From positions 930,001 through 994,000 of the forward strand of contig OY987234.1 of assembly GCA_963920705.1 (NCBI GenBank): a stretch of DNA of 64,000 nucleotides. The letters run 5' to 3'. Below the pieces are notes generated by a model, which was not told the origin of the DNA, searched no databases, and saw only the letters and a program-made list of their open reading frames with translations. Source of the DNA: Odiellus spinosus. Lineage: Eukaryota > Arthropoda > Arachnida > Opiliones > Phalangiidae. Shown one piece after another: positions 12,387 through 26,000 of the stretch; position 1 is the stretch's first letter; each line of letters opens with the position of its first letter. Both the position numbers and the translations under genes were made by a program.

Positions 12387-13790
12387 TGTAGATCCACAAA
12401 TTTCAGAAGTGTAGATCCACAAATTTCCCAAATGTAGATCCACAAATTTCCCAAGTGTAGATCCACAAATTTCCCAAGTGCAGATCCACCAATTTCCCAA
12501 ATGTAGATCCACAAATTTCCCAAGTGTAGATCCACAAATTTCCCAAATGTAGATCCACAAATTTCCCATTTGCAGATCCACAAATTTCCCAAGTGCAGAT
12601 CCACAAATTTCCCAAGTGCAGATCCAAAAATTTCCCAAGTGTAGATCCACAAATTTCCCAAGTGCAGATCCAAAAATTTCCCAAGTGCAGATCCACAAAT
12701 TTCCCAAGTGCATATCCACAAATTTCCCAAGTGCAGATCCACAAATTTCCCAAGTGCAGATCCACAAATTTCCCAAGTGCAGATCCACAAATTTTCCAAG
12801 TTTCAGATCCACAAATTTCCCAAGTGCAGATCCACAAATTTCCCAAGTGCAGATCCACAAATTTCCCAAGTGCAGATCCACAAATTTTCCAAGTGCAGAT
12901 CCACAAATTTCCCAAGTGCAGATCCACAAATTTCCCAAGTGCACATCCAAAATTTTCCCAAGTGCAGATCCACAAAGTTCCCAAGTGCAGATCCACAAAT
13001 TTCCCAAGTGCAGATCCACAAATTTCCCAAGTGTAGATCCACAAATTTCCCAAGTGTAGATCCACAAATTTCCAAATGTAGATCCACAAATTTCCCATTT
13101 GCAGATCCGAAAATTTCCCAAGTGCAGATCCACAAATTTCCCAAGTGTAGATCCACAAATTTTCCAAATGCAGATCCACAAATTTCCCAAGTGCAGATCC
13201 ACAAATTTCCCAAGTGTAGATCCACAAATTTCCCATGTGCAGATCCACAAATTTCCCAAGTGTAGATCCACAAATTTCAGAAGTGTAGATCCACAAATTT
13301 CCCAAATGTAGATCCACAAATTTCCCAAGTGTAGATCCACAAATTTCCCAAGTGCAGATCCACCAATTTCCCAAATGTAGATCCACAAATTTCCCAAGTG
13401 TAGATCCACAAATTTCCCAAATGTAGATCCACAAATTTCCCATTTGCAGATCCACAAATTTCCCAAGTGCAGATCCACAAATTTCCCAAGTGCAGATCCA
13501 AAAATTTCCCAAGTGTAGATCCACAAATTTCCCAAGTGCAGATCCAAAAATTTCCCAAGTGCAGATCCACAAATTTCCCAAGTGCATATCCACAAATTTC
13601 CCAAGTGCAGATCCACAAATTTCCCAAGTGCAGATCCACAAATTTCCCAAGTGCAGATCCACAAATTTTCCAAGTGCAGATCCACAAATTTCCCAAGTGC
13701 AGATCCACAAATTTCCCAAGTGCACATCCAAAATTTTCCCAAGTGCAGATCCACAAAGTTCCCAAGTGCAGATCCACAAATTTCCCAAGT
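12387..13790. repeat. HOR D: 874-bp (38-monomer) duplication with a 93-bp insertion in copy 1
   Basis: Copy 1 (12387 to about 13009) and copy 2 (13261 to about 13790) match at 874 bp up to 12797. After a 93-bp insertion in copy 1 (4 x 23 + 1) they match at 781 bp; for example GCACATCCAAAATTTT sits at 12941 and 13722. The insertion starts with a unique AAGTTTCAG junction. Confidence 0.85.
12796..12819 (+). repeat. 24-bp monomer at an insertion junction (AGTTTCAG)
   Basis: AGTTTCAG replaces AGTGCAG, adding one base. It lies exactly where the 874-bp offset of HOR D changes to 781 bp, so it looks like the scar of a slightly out-of-register insertion of four monomers. No second copy was seen in the window. 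Confidence 0.8.
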
Positions 13791-16700
13791 GCACATCCAC
13801 AAATTTCCCAAGTGCAGATAATCAAATTTCCCAAGTGTAGATCCACAAATTTCCCAAGTGTAGATCCACAAATTTCCCAAGAGTAGATCCACAAATTTCC
13901 CAAATGCAGATCCACAAATTTCCCAAGTGCAGATCCACAAATTTCCCAAGTGCAGATACACAAATTTCCCAAGTGCAGATCCACAAATTTCCCAAGTGTA
14001 TATCCACAAATTTCCAAAGTGCAGATCCACAAATTTCCCAAGTGCAGATCCACAAATTTCCCAAGTGTAGATCCACAAATTTCCCAAGTGCAGATCCACA
14101 AATTTCCCAAGTGTAGATCCACCAATTTCCCAAGTGTAGATCCACAAATTTCCCATGTGCAGATCCACAAATTTCCCAAGTGAAGATCCACAAATTTCCC
14201 AAGTGTATATCCACAAATTTTCAAAGTGCAGATCCACAAATTTCCCAAGTGCAGATCCACAAATTTCCCAAGTGTAGATCCACAAATTTCAGAAGTGTAG
14301 ATCCACAAATTTCCCAAATGTAGATCCACAAATTTCCCAAGTGTAGATCCACAAATTTCCCAAGTGCAGATCCACAAATTTCCCAAGTGTAGATCCACAA
14401 ATTTCCCAAGTGTTGATCCACAAATTTCCCAAATGTAGATCCACAAATTTCCCATTTGCAGATCCACAAATTTCCCAAGTGCAGATCCACAAATTTCCCA
14501 AGTGCAGATCCAAAAATTTCCCAAGTGCAGATCCTCAAATTTCCCAAGTATAGATCCGAAAATTTCCCAAGTGTAGATCCACAAATTTCCCAAGTGCAGA
14601 TCCAAAAATTTCCAAAGTGCAGATCCACAAATTTCCCAAGTGCATATCCACAAATTTCCCAAGTGCAGATCCACAAATTTCCCAAGTGCAGATCCACAAA
14701 TTTCCCAAGTGCAGATCCACAAATTTTCCAAGTGCAGATCCACAAATTTCCCAAGTGCAGATCCACAAATTTCCCAAGTGCAGATCCAAAATTTTCCCAA
14801 GTGCAGATCCACAAAGTTCCCAAGTGTAGATCCACAAATTTCCCATGTGCAGATCCACAAATTTCCCAAGTGTAGATCCACAAATTTCAGAAGTGTAGAT
14901 CCACAAATTTCCCAAGTGTAGATCCACAAATTTCCAAATGTAGATCCACAAATTTCCCATTTGCAGATCCGAAAATTTCCCAAGTGCAGATCCACAAATT
15001 TCCCAAGTGTAGATCCTCAAATTTTCCAAATGCAGATCCACAAATTTCCCAAGTGCAGATCCACAAATTTCCCAAGTGCAGATACACAAATTTCCCAAGT
15101 GCAGATCCACAAATTTCCCAAGTGTATATAAACAAATTTCCCAAGTGCAGATCCACAAATTTCCCAAGTGCAGATCCACAAATTTCCCAAGTGCAGATCC
15201 ACAAATTTCCCAAGTGTAGATCCACAAATTTCCCAAGTGCAGATCCACAAATTTCCCAAGTGTAGAACCACAAATTTCCCAAGTGTAGATCCACAAATTT
15301 CCCATGTGCAGATCCACAAATTTCCCAAGTGTAGATCCACAAATTTCAGAAGTGTAGATCCACAAATTTCCCAAATGTAGATCCACAAATTTCCCAAGTG
15401 TAGATCCACAAATTTCCCAAGTGCAGATCCACCAATTTCCCAAATGTAGATCCACAAATTTCCCAAGTGTATATCCACAAATTTCCCAAATGTAGCTCCA
15501 CAAATTTCCCAAGTGCAGATCCAAAAATTTCCCAAGTGCAGATCCACAAATTTCCCAATTGCATATCCACAAATTTCCCAAGTGCAGATCCACAAATTTC
15601 CCAAGTGCAGATCCACAAATTTCCCAAGTGCAGATCCACAAATTTTCCAAGTGCAGATCCACAAATTTCCCAAGTGCAGATCCACAACTTTCCCAAGTGC
15701 ACATCCAAAATTTTCCCAAGTGCAGATCCACAAAGTTCCCAAGTGCAGATCCACAAATTACCCAAGTGCACATCCACAAATTACCCAAGTGCAGATAATC
15801 AAATTTCCCAAGTGTAGATCCACAAATTTCCCAAGTGCAGATCCTCAAATTTCCCAAGTATAGATCCGAAAATTTCCCAAGTGTAGATCCACAAATTTCC
15901 CAAGTGCAGATCCAAAAATTTCCAAAGTGCAGATCCACAAATTTCCCAAGTGCATATCCAAAAATTTCCCAAGTGCAGATCCACAAATTTCCCAAGTGCA
16001 GATCCACAAATTTCCCAAGTGCAGATCCACAAATTTTCCAAGTGCAGATCCACAAATTTCCCAAGTGCAGATCCACAAATTTCCCAAGTGCAGATCCAAA
16101 ATTTTCCCAAGTGCAGATCCACAAAGTTCCCAAGTGCAGATCCACAAATTTCCCAAGTGCACATCCACAAATTTCCCAAGTGCAGATAATCAAATTTCCC
16201 AAGTGTAGATCCACAAATTTCCCAAGTGTAGATCCACAAATTTCCCAAGAGTAGATCCACAAATTTCCCAAATGCAGATCCACAAATTTCCCAAGTGCAG
16301 ATCCACAAATTTCCCAAGTGCAGATACACAAATTTCCCAAGTGCAGATCCACAAATTTCCCAAGTGTATATCCACAAATTTCCAAAGTGCAGATCCACAA
16401 ATTTCCCAAGTGCAGATCCACAAATTTCCCAAGTGTAGATCCACAAATTTCCCAAGTGCAGATCCACAAATTTCCCAAGTGTAGATCCACCAATTTCCCA
16501 AGTGTAGATCCACAAATTTCCCATGTGCAGATCCACAAATTTCCCAAGTGAAGATCCACAAATTTCCCAAGTGTATATCCACAAATTTTCAAAGTGCAGA
16601 TCCACAAATTTCCCAAGTGCAGATCCACAAATTTCCAAAGTGTAGATCCACAAATTTCCCAAGTGCAGATCCACAAAATTCCCAAGTGTAGATCCACAAA

Positions 16701-17309
16701 TTTCCCAAGTGTAGATCCACAAATTTCCCATGTGCAGATCCACAAATTTCCCAAGTGTAGATCCACAAATTTCAGAAGTGTAGATCCACAAATTTCCCAA
16801 ATGTAGATCCACAAATTTCCCAAGTGTAGATCCACAAATTTCCCAAGTGCAGATCCACATATTTCCCAAGTGTAGATCCACAAATTTCCCAAGTGTAGAT
16901 CCACAAATTTCCCAAATGTAGATCCACAAATTTCCCATTTGCAGATCCACAAATTTCCCAAGTGCAGATCCACAAATTTCCCAAGTGCAGATCCAAAAAT
17001 TTCCCAAGTGCAGATCCTCAAATTTCCCAAGTATAGATCCGAAAATTTCCCAAGTGTAGATCCACAAATTTCCCAAGTGCATATCCAAAAGTTTCCAAAG
17101 TGCAGATCCACAAATTTCCCAAGTGCATATCCACAAATTTCCCAAGTGCAGATCCACAAATTTCCCAAGTGCAGATCCACAAATTTCCCAAGTGCAGATC
17201 CACAAATTTTCCAAGTGCAGATCCACAAATTTCCCAAGTGCAGATCCACAAATTTCCCAAGTGCAGATCCAAAATTTTCCCAAGTGCAGATCCACAAAGT
17301 TCCCAAGTG
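13726..17309. repeat. 2.37-2.48-kb HOR (103-108 monomers)
   Basis: The stretch 13726-14826 recurs at 16094-17309. The offset is 2368 bp at first (AAAGTT at 13755 and 16123) and 2483 bp later, so the right copy has five extra monomers (115 bp, roughly 16620-16740). The 22-bp monomer near 14932, between the copies, explains why both offsets are one base short of a multiple of 23. The intervening 14827-16093 resembles HOR C and HOR D segments. Confidence 0.82.
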
Positions 17310-20300
17310 CAGATCCACAAATTTCCCAAGTGCACATCCACAAATTTCCCAAGTGCAGATAATCAAATTTCCCAAGTGTAGATCCACAAATTTCCCAAGT
17401 GTAGATCCACAAATTTCCCAAGTGTAGATCCACAAATTTCCCAAGAGTAGATCCACAAATTTCCCAAATGCAGATCCACAAATTTCCCAAGTGCAGATAC
17501 ACAAATTTCCCAAGTGCAGATCCACAAATTTCCCAAGTGTATATCCACAAATTTCCAAAGTGCAGATCCACAAATTTCCCAAGTGCAGATCCACAAATTT
17601 CCCAAGTGTAGATCCACAAATTTCCCAAGTGCAGATCCACAAATTTCCCAAGTGTAGATCCACCAATTTCCCAAGTGTAGATCCACAAATTTCCCATGTG
17701 CAGATCCACAAATTTCCCAAGTGAAGATCCACAAATTTCCCAAATGAAGATCCACAAATTTCAGAAGTGTAGATCCACAAATTTCCCAAATGTAGATCCA
17801 CAAATTTCCCAAGTGTAGATCCACAAATTTCCCAAGTGTAGATCCACAAATTTCCCAAATGTAGATCCACAAATTTCCCATGTGCAGATCCACAAATTTC
17901 CCAAGTGCATATCCAAAATTTTCCCAAGTGCAGATCCACAAAGTTCCGAAGTGCAGATCCACAAATTTCCCAAGTGCACATCCACAAATTTCCCAAGTGC
18001 AGATAATCAAATTTCCCAAGTGTAGATCCACAAATTTCCCAAGTGTAGATCCACAAATTTCCCAAGTGTAGATCCACAAATTTCCCAAATGCAGATCCAC
18101 AAATTTCCCAAGTGCAGATCCACAAATTTCCCAAGTGCAGATACACAAATTTCCCAAGTGCAGATCCACAAATTTCCCAAGTGTATATCAACAAATTTCC
18201 CAAATGCAGATCCACAAATTTTCCAAGTGCAGATCCACAAATTTCCCAAGTGTAGATCCACAAATTTCCCAAGTGCAGATCCACAAATTTCCCAAGTGTA
18301 GATCCACAAATTTCCCAAGTGTAGATCCACAAATTTCCCATGTGCAGATCCACAAATTTCCCAAGTGTAGATCCACAAATTTCAGAAGTGTAGATCCACA
18401 AATTTCCCAAATGTAGATCCACAAATTTCCCAAGTGTAGATCCACAAATTTCCCAAGTGCAGATCCACAAATTTCCCAAGTGTAGATCCACAAATTTCCC
18501 AAGTGCAGATCCACAAAGTTCCCAAGTGCAGATAATCAAATTTCCCAAGTGTAGATCCACAAATTTCCCAAGTGTAGATCCACAAATTTCCCAAGTGTAG
18601 ATCCACAAATTTCCCAAATGCAGATCCACAAATTTCCCAAGTGCAGATCCACAAATTTCCCAAGTGCAGATACACAAATTTCCCAAGTGCAGATCCACAA
18701 ATTTCCCAAGTGTATATCCACAAATTTCCCAAGTGCAGATCCACAAATTTCCCAAGTGCAGATCCACAAATTTCCCAAGTGTAGATCCACAAATTTCCCA
18801 AGTGCAGATCCACAAATTTCCCAAGTGTAGATCCACAAATTTCCTAAGTGTAGATCCACAAATTTCCCAAGTGCAGATCCACAAATTTCCCAAGTGTAGA
18901 TCCACCAATTTCCCAAGTGTAGATCCACAAATTTCCCATGTGCAGATCCACAAATTTCCCAAGAGAAGATCCACAAATTTCCCAAGTGTATATCCACAAA
19001 TTTTCAAAGTGCAGATCCACAAATTTCCCAAGTGCAGATCCACAAATTTCCCAAGTGTAGATCCACAAATTTCCCAAGTGCAGATCCACAAAATTCCCAA
19101 GTGTAGATCCACAAATTTCCCAAGTGTAGATCCACAAATTTCCCATGTGCAGATCCACAAATTTCCCAAGTGTAGATCCACAAATTTCAGAACTGTAGAT
19201 CCACAAATTTCCCAAATGTAGATCCACAAATTTCCCAAGTGTAGATCCACAAATTTCCCAAGTGCAGATCCACAAATTTCCCAAGTGCAGATCCACAAAT
19301 TTCCCAAGTGCATATCCACAAATTTCCCAAGTGCAGATCCACAAATTTCCCAAGTGCAGATCCACAAATTTCCCAAGTGCAGATCCACAAATTTTCCAAG
19401 TGCAGATCCACAAATTTCCCAAGTGCAGATCCACAAATTTCCCAAGTGCAGATCCAAAATTTTCCCAAGTGCAGATCCACAAAGTTCCCAAGTGCAGATC
19501 CACAAATTTCCCAAGTGCACATCCACAAATTTCCCAAGTGCAGATAATCAAATTTCCCAAGTGTAGATCCACAAATTTCCCAAGTGTAGATCCACAAATT
19601 TCCCAAGTGTAGATCCACAAATTTCCCAAGAGTAGATCCACAAATTTCCCAAATGCAGATCCACAAATTTCCCAAGTGCAGATACACAAATTTCCCAAGT
19701 GCAGATCCACAAATTTCCCAAGTGTATATCCACAAATTTCCAAAGTGCAGATCCACAAATTTCCCAAGTGCAGATCCACAAATTTCCCAAGTGTAGATCC
19801 ACAAATTTCCCAAGTGCAGATCCACAAATTTCCCAAGTGTAGATCCACCAATTTCCCAAGTGTAGATCCACAAATTTCCCATGTGCAGATCCACAAATTT
19901 CCCAAGTGAAGATCCACAAATTTCCCAAGTGAAGATCCACAAATTTCAGAAGTGTAGATCCACAAATTTCCCAAATGTAGATCCACAAATTTCCCAAGTG
20001 TAGATCCACAAATTTCCCAAGTGTAGATCCACAAATTTCCCAAATGTAGATCCACAAATTTCCCATGTGCAGATCCACAAATTTCCCAAGTGCAGATCCA
20101 AAATTTTCCCAAGTGCAGATCCACAAAGTTCCCAAGTGCAGATCCACAAATTTCCCAAGTGCACATCCACAAATTTCCCAAGTGCAGATAATCAAATTTC
20201 CCAAGTGTAGATCCACAAATTTCCCAAGTGTAGATCCACAAATTTCCCAAGTGTAGATCCACAAATTTCCCAAATGCAGATCCACAAATTTCCCAAGTGC

Positions 20301-21340
20301 AGATCCACAAATTTCCCAAGTGCAGATACACAAATTTCCCAAGTGCAGATCCACAAATTTCCCAAGTGTATATCAACAAATTTCCCAAATGCAGATCCAC
20401 AAATTTTCCAAGTGCAGATCCACAAATTTCCCAAGTGTAGATCCACAAATTTCCCAAGTGCAGATCCACAAATTTCCCAAGTGTAGATCCACAAATTTCC
20501 CAAGTGTAGATCCACAAATTTCCCATGTGCAGATCCACAAATTTCCCAAGTGTAGATCCACAAATTTCAGAAGTGTAGATCCACAAATTTCCCAAATGTA
20601 GATCCACAAATTTCCCAAGTGTAGATCCACAAATTTCCCAAGTGCAGATCCACAAATTTCCCAAGTGTAGATCCACAAATTTCCCAAGTGCAGATCCACA
20701 AAGTTCCCAAGTGCAGATAATCAAATTTCCCAAGTGTAGATCCACAAATTTCCCAAGTGCAGATACACAAATTTCCCAAGTGCAGATCCACAAATTTCCC
20801 AAGTGTATATCCACAAATTTCCCAAGTGCAGATCCACAAATTTCCCAAGTGCAGATCCACAAATTTCCCAAGTGTAGATCCACAAATTTCCCAAGTGCAG
20901 ATCCACAAATTTCCCAAGTGTAGATCCACAAATTTCCTAAGTGTAGATCCACAAATTTCCCAAGTGCAGATCCACAAATTTCCCAAGTGTAGATCCACCA
21001 ATTTCCCAAGTGTAGATCCACAAATTTCCCATGTGCAGATCCACAAATTTCCCAAGTGAAGATCCACAAATTTCCCAAGTGTATATCCACAAATTTTCAA
21101 AGTGCAGATCCACAAATTTCCCAAGTGCAGATCCACAAATTTCCCAAGTGTAGATCCACAAATTTCCCAAGTGCAGATCCACAAAATTCCCAAGTGTAGA
21201 TCCACAAATTTCCCAAGTGTAGATCCACAAATTTCCCATGTGCAGATCCACAAATTTCCCAAGTGTAGATCCACAAATTTCAGAAGTGTAGATCCACAAA
21301 TTTCCCAAATGTAGATCCACAAATATCCCAAGTGTAGATC
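17098..21340. repeat. HOR E: 2185-bp unit (95 monomers), two copies
   Basis: Copy 1 is 17098-19282 and copy 2 is 19283 to about 21340. Offsets of exactly 2185 hold from 17098 to about 18560. They then change to 2093, because copy 2 has lost four monomers (92 bp) near 20745. TTTCCTAAG monomers and the GATATCAACAAA region repeat in order. Confidence 0.88.
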
Positions 21341-22160
21341 CACAAATTTCCCAAGTGTAGATCCACAAATTTCCCAAGTGCAGATCCACAAATATCCCAA
21401 GTGTAGATCCACAAATTTCCCAAGTGCAGATCCACAAAGTTCCCAAGTGCAGATAATCAAATTTCCCAAGTGTAGATCCACAAATTTCCCAAGTGTAGAT
21501 CCACAAATTTCCCAAGTGTAGATCCACAAATTTCCCAAATGCAGATCCACAAATTTCCCAAGTGCAGATCCACAAATTTCCCAAGTGCAGATACACAAAT
21601 TTCCCAAGTGCAGATCCACAAATTTCCCAAGTGTATATCCACAAATTTCCCAAGTGCAGATCCACAAATTTCCCAAGTGCAGATCCACAAATTTCCCAAG
21701 TGTAGATCCACAAATTTCCCAAGTGCAGATCCACAAATTTCCCAAGTGTAGATCCACAAATTTCCTAAGTGTAGATCCACAAATTTCCCAAGTGCAGATC
21801 CACAAATTTCCCAAGTGTAGATCCACCAATTTCCCAAGTGTAGATCCACAAATTTCCCATGTGCAGATCCACAAATTTCCCAAGTGAAGATCCACAAATT
21901 TCCCAAGTGTATATCCACAAATTTTCAAAGTGCAGATCCACAAATTTCCCAAGTGCAGATCCACAAATTTCCCAAGTGTAGATCCACAAATTTCCCAAGT
22001 GCAGATCCACAAAATTCCCAAGTGTAGATCCATAAATTTCCCAAGTGTAGATCCACAAATTTCCCATGTGCAGATCCACAAATTTCCCAAGTGTAGATCC
22101 ACAAATTTCAGAAGTGTAGATCCACAAATTTCCCAAATGTAGATCCACAAATTTCCCAAG
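20600..22160. repeat. 828-bp (36-monomer) duplication
   Basis: Markers at 20757-21332 recur 828 bp later (21585-22160). The preceding segment matches at 736 bp (AAAGTTCCC near 20700 and 21437), because four monomers are missing from the left copy. This places a third, shortened copy of the HOR E right half immediately downstream. Confidence 0.85.
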
Positions 22161-23580
22161 TGTAGATCCACAAATTTCCCAAGTGCAGATCCACAAATTT
22201 CCCAAGTGTAGATCCACAAATTTCCCAAGTGTAGATCCACAAATTTCCCAAATGTAGATCCACAAATTTCCCATTTGCAGATCCACAAATTTCCCAAGTG
22301 CAGATCCACAAATTTCCCAAGTGCAGATCCAAAAATTTCCCAAGTGTAGATCCTCAAATTTCCCAAGTATAGATCCGAAAATTTCCCAAGTGTAGATCCA
22401 CAAATTTCCCAAGTGCAGATCCAAAAATTTCAAAAGTGCAGATCCACAAATTTCCCAAGTGCATATCCACAAATTTCCCAAGTGCAGATCCACAAATTTC
22501 CCAAGTGCAGATCCACAAATATCCCAAGTGCAGATCCACAAATTTTCCAAGTGCAGATCCACAAATTTCCCAAGTGCAGATCCACAAATTTCCCAAGTGT
22601 AGATCCACCAATTTCCCAAGTGTAGATCCACAAATTTCCCATGTGCAGATCCACAAATTTCCCAAGTGAAGATCCACAAATTTTAGAAGTGTAGATCCAC
22701 AAATTTCCCAAATGTAGATCCACAAATTTCCCAAGTGTAGATCCACAAATTTCCCAAGTGTAGATCCACAAATTTCCCAAATGTAGATACACAAATTTCC
22801 CATGTGCAGATCCACAAATTTCCCAAGTGCAGATCCAAAATTTTCCCAAGTGCTGATCCACAAAGTTCCCAAGTGCAGATCCACAAATTTCCCAAGTGCA
22901 CATCCACAAATTTCCCAAGTGCAGATAATCAAATTTCCCAAGTGTAGATCCACAAATTTCCCAAGTGTAGATCCACAAATTTCCAAAGTGTAGATCCACA
23001 AATTTCCCAAATGCAGATCCACAAATTTCCCAAGTGCAGATCCACAAATTTCCCAAGTGCAGATACACAAATTTCCCAAGTGCAGATCCACAAATTTCCC
23101 AAGTGTATATCAACAAATTTCCCAAATGCAGATCCACAAATTTTCCAAGTGCAGATCCACAAATTTCCCAAGTGTAGATCCACAAATTTCCCAAGTGCAG
23201 ATCCACCAATTTCCCAAGTGTAGATCCACAAATTTCCCAAGTGTAGATCCGAAAATTTCCCAAGGGTAGATCCAAAAATTTACCAAGTGTAGATCCACAA
23301 ATTTCCCAAGTGCAGATCCACAAATTTCCCAAGTGCAGATCCACAAATTTCCCAAGTGCAGATCCACAATTTTCCCAAGTGGAGATCCACAAAGTTCCCA
23401 AGTGCAGATCCACAAATTTCCCAAGTGCACATCCACAAATTTCCCAAGTGCAGATAATCAAATTTCCCAAGTGTAGATCCACAAATTTCCCAAGTGTAGA
23501 ACCACAAATTTCCCAAGTGTAGATCCACAAATTTCCCAAGTGCAGATCCACAAATTTCCCAAGTGCAGATCCACAATTTT
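22160..23580. repeat. Transitional segment at the domain I/II boundary
   Basis: Part of it (about 22680-23200) matches 19945-20460 at an offset of 2737 bp (119 monomers). From about 23220 domain II features appear: GATCCGAAAA then AAGGGTAGATCC then TTTACCAAG (23240-23285), a series that recurs at 28256, 30237 and 32699. No simple tandem HOR is visible across it. Confidence 0.65.
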
Positions 23581-26000
23581 TCCAAGTGCAGATCCACAAA
23601 TTTCCCAAGTGCACATCCACAAATTTCCCAAGTGCAGATAATCAAATTTCCCAAGTGTAGATCCACAAATTTCCCAAGTGTAGATCCACAAATTTCCCAA
23701 GTATAGATCCACAAATTTCCCAAGTGCAGATCCACAAATTTCCCTAGTGCAGATCCACAAATTTCCCAAGTGCAGATCCAAAATTTTCCCAAGTGCAGAT
23801 CCACAAAGTTCCCAAGTGCAGATCCACAAATTTCACAAGTGCACATCGACAAATTTCCCAAGTGCAGATAATCAAATTTCCCAAGTGTAGATTCCACAAA
23901 TTTCCCAAGTGTAGATCCACAAATTTCCCAAGTGTAGATCCACAAATTTCCCAAATGCAGATCCACAAATTTCCCAAGTGCAGATCCACAAATTTCCCAA
24001 GTGCAGATACACAAATTTCCCAAGTGCAGATCCACAAATTTCCCAAGTGTATATCCACAAATTTCCCAAGTGCAGATCCACAAATTTTCCAAGTGCAGAT
24101 CCACAAATTTCCCAAGTGTAGATCCACAAATTTCCCAAGTGCAGATCCACAAATTTCCCAAGTGTAGATCCACAAATTTCCCAAGTGCACATCCACAAAT
24201 TTCCCAAGGGCAGATAATCAAATTTCCCAAGTGTAGATCCACAAATTTCCCAAGTGTAGATCCACAAATTTCCCAAGAGTAGATCCACAAATTTCCCAAG
24301 TGCAGATCCACAAATTTCCCAAGTGCAGATCCACAAATTTCCCAAGTGCAGATCCAAAATTTTCCCAAGTGCATATCCACAAAGTTCCCAAGTGCAGATC
24401 CACAAATTTCCCAAGTGCAGATCATCAAATTACCCAAGTGTAGATCCACAAATTTCCCAAGTGTAGATCCACAAATTTCCCAAGTGTAGATCCACAAATT
24501 TCCCAAATGCAGATCCACAAATTTCCCAAGTGCAGATCCACAAATTTCTTAAGTGCAGATACACAAATTTCCCAAGTGCAGATCCACAAATTTCCCAAGT
24601 GTATATCCACAAATTTCCCAAGTGCAGATCCACAAATTTCCCAAGTGCAGATCCACAAATTTCCCAAGTGTAGATCCACAAATTTCCCAAGTGCAGATCC
24701 ACAAATTTCCCAAGTGTAGATCCACAAATTTCCCAAGTGTAGATCCACAAATTTCCCATGTGCAGATCCACAAATTTCCCAAGTGTAGATCCACAAATTT
24801 CACATGTGCAGATCCACAAATTTCCCAAGTGTAGATCTACAAATTTCAGAAGTGCAGATCCACAATTTTTCCAAGTGCAGATCCACAAAGTTCCCAAGTG
24901 CAGATCCACAAATTTCCCAAGTGCACATCCACAAATTTCCCAAGTGCAGATAATCAAATTTCCCAAGTGTAGATCCACAAATTTCCCAAGTGTAGATCCA
25001 CAAATTTCCCAAGTATAGATCCACAAATTTCCCAAGTGCAGATCCACAAATTTCCCAAGTGCAGATCCAAAATTTTCCCAAGTGCAGATCCACAAAGTTC
25101 CCAAGTGCAGATCCACAAATTTCCCAAGTGCACATCGACAAATTTCCCAAGTGCAGATAATCAAATTTCCCAAGTGTAGATTCCACAAATTTCCCAAGTG
25201 TAGATCCACAAATTTCCCAAGTGTAGATCCACAAATTTCCCAAATGCAGATCCACAAATTTCCCAAGTGCAGATCCACAAATTTCCCAAGTGCAGATACA
25301 CAAATTTCCCAAGTGCAGATCCACAAATTTCCCAAGTGTATATCCACAAATTTCCCAAGTGCAGATCCACAAATTTTCCAAGTGCAGATCCACAAATTTC
25401 CCAAGTGTAGATCCACAAATTTCCCAAGTGCAGATCCACAAATTTCCCAAGTGTAGATCCACAAATTTCCCAAGTGCACATCCACAAATTTCCCAAGTGC
25501 AGATAATCAAATTTCCCAAGTGTAGATCCACAAATTTCCCAAGTGTAGATCCACAAATTTCCCAAGAGTAGATCCACAAATTTCCCAAGTGCAGATCCAC
25601 AAATTTCCCAAGTGCAGATCCACAAATTTCCCAAGTGCAGATCCAAAATTTTCCCAAGTGCATATCCACAAAGTTCCCAAGTGCAGATCCACAAATTTCC
25701 CAAGTGCAGATCATCAAATTACCCAAGTGTAGATCCACAAATTTCCCAAGTGTAGATCCACAAATTTCCCAAGTGTAGATCCACAAATTTCCCAAATGCA
25801 GATCCACAAATTTCCCAAGTGCAGATCCACAAATTTCCCAAGTGCAGATACACAAATTTCCCAAGTGCAGATCCACAAATTTCCCAAATGTATATCCACA
25901 AATTTCCCAAGTGCAGATCCACAAATTTCCCAAGTGCAGATCCACAAATTTCCCAAGTGCAGATCCACAAATTTTCCAAGTGCAGATCCACAAATTTCCC
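23580..26000. repeat. HOR F: 1289-bp unit (56 monomers), two copies
   Basis: Copy 1 is about 23580-24870 and copy 2 about 24870-26000. The 24-bp GATTCCAC monomer at 23890 recurs at 25179 (1289 = 55 x 23 + 24). Left of it, copy 1 has one extra CCCTAGTGCAG monomer. The GATCATCAAATTACCC marker recurs at the same offset. Confidence 0.88.
23890..23898 (+). repeat. First of seven 24-bp GATTCCAC monomers
   Basis: GATTCCAC replaces GATCCAC, adding one T. The other copies begin at 25179, 28906, 29367, 30886, 33095 and 35465, all within domain II. Each lies just after a GATAATCAAA monomer. They look like one insertion spread by block duplication, and they explain the non-multiple-of-23 offsets of HORs F, G, H and I. 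Confidence 0.92.

Larger units (their letters stand above)
1..23200. repeat. Satellite domain I (private variant set)
   Basis: This part is marked by variants that are absent or very rare later. They include CATTTGCAG at the monomer junction (AG1-2TT; last near 22275), GATCCACCAATTT (A14C; 2612 to about 23210), AAGAGTAG (T3A) and the 22-bp monomer TTTCCAAATG. The marker cassette here carries CCAAAATTTT followed by AAAGTTCCC. HOR blocks range from 368 bp to about 2.5 kb. The right edge is approximate, because domain II markers begin near 23370 (GTGGAGATCC) and 23890 (24-bp monomer). Confidence 0.75.

Noticed and set aside
14535..19526. Minus-strand open frame of 1,663 codons, and many others of 300-1,300 codons
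   Set aside because: They follow from a monomer without minus-strand stops, share one 23-residue cycle in all frames, and end only where satellite variants make TGA. No signal peptide, recognised domain, codon-phase constraint or promoter is visible.
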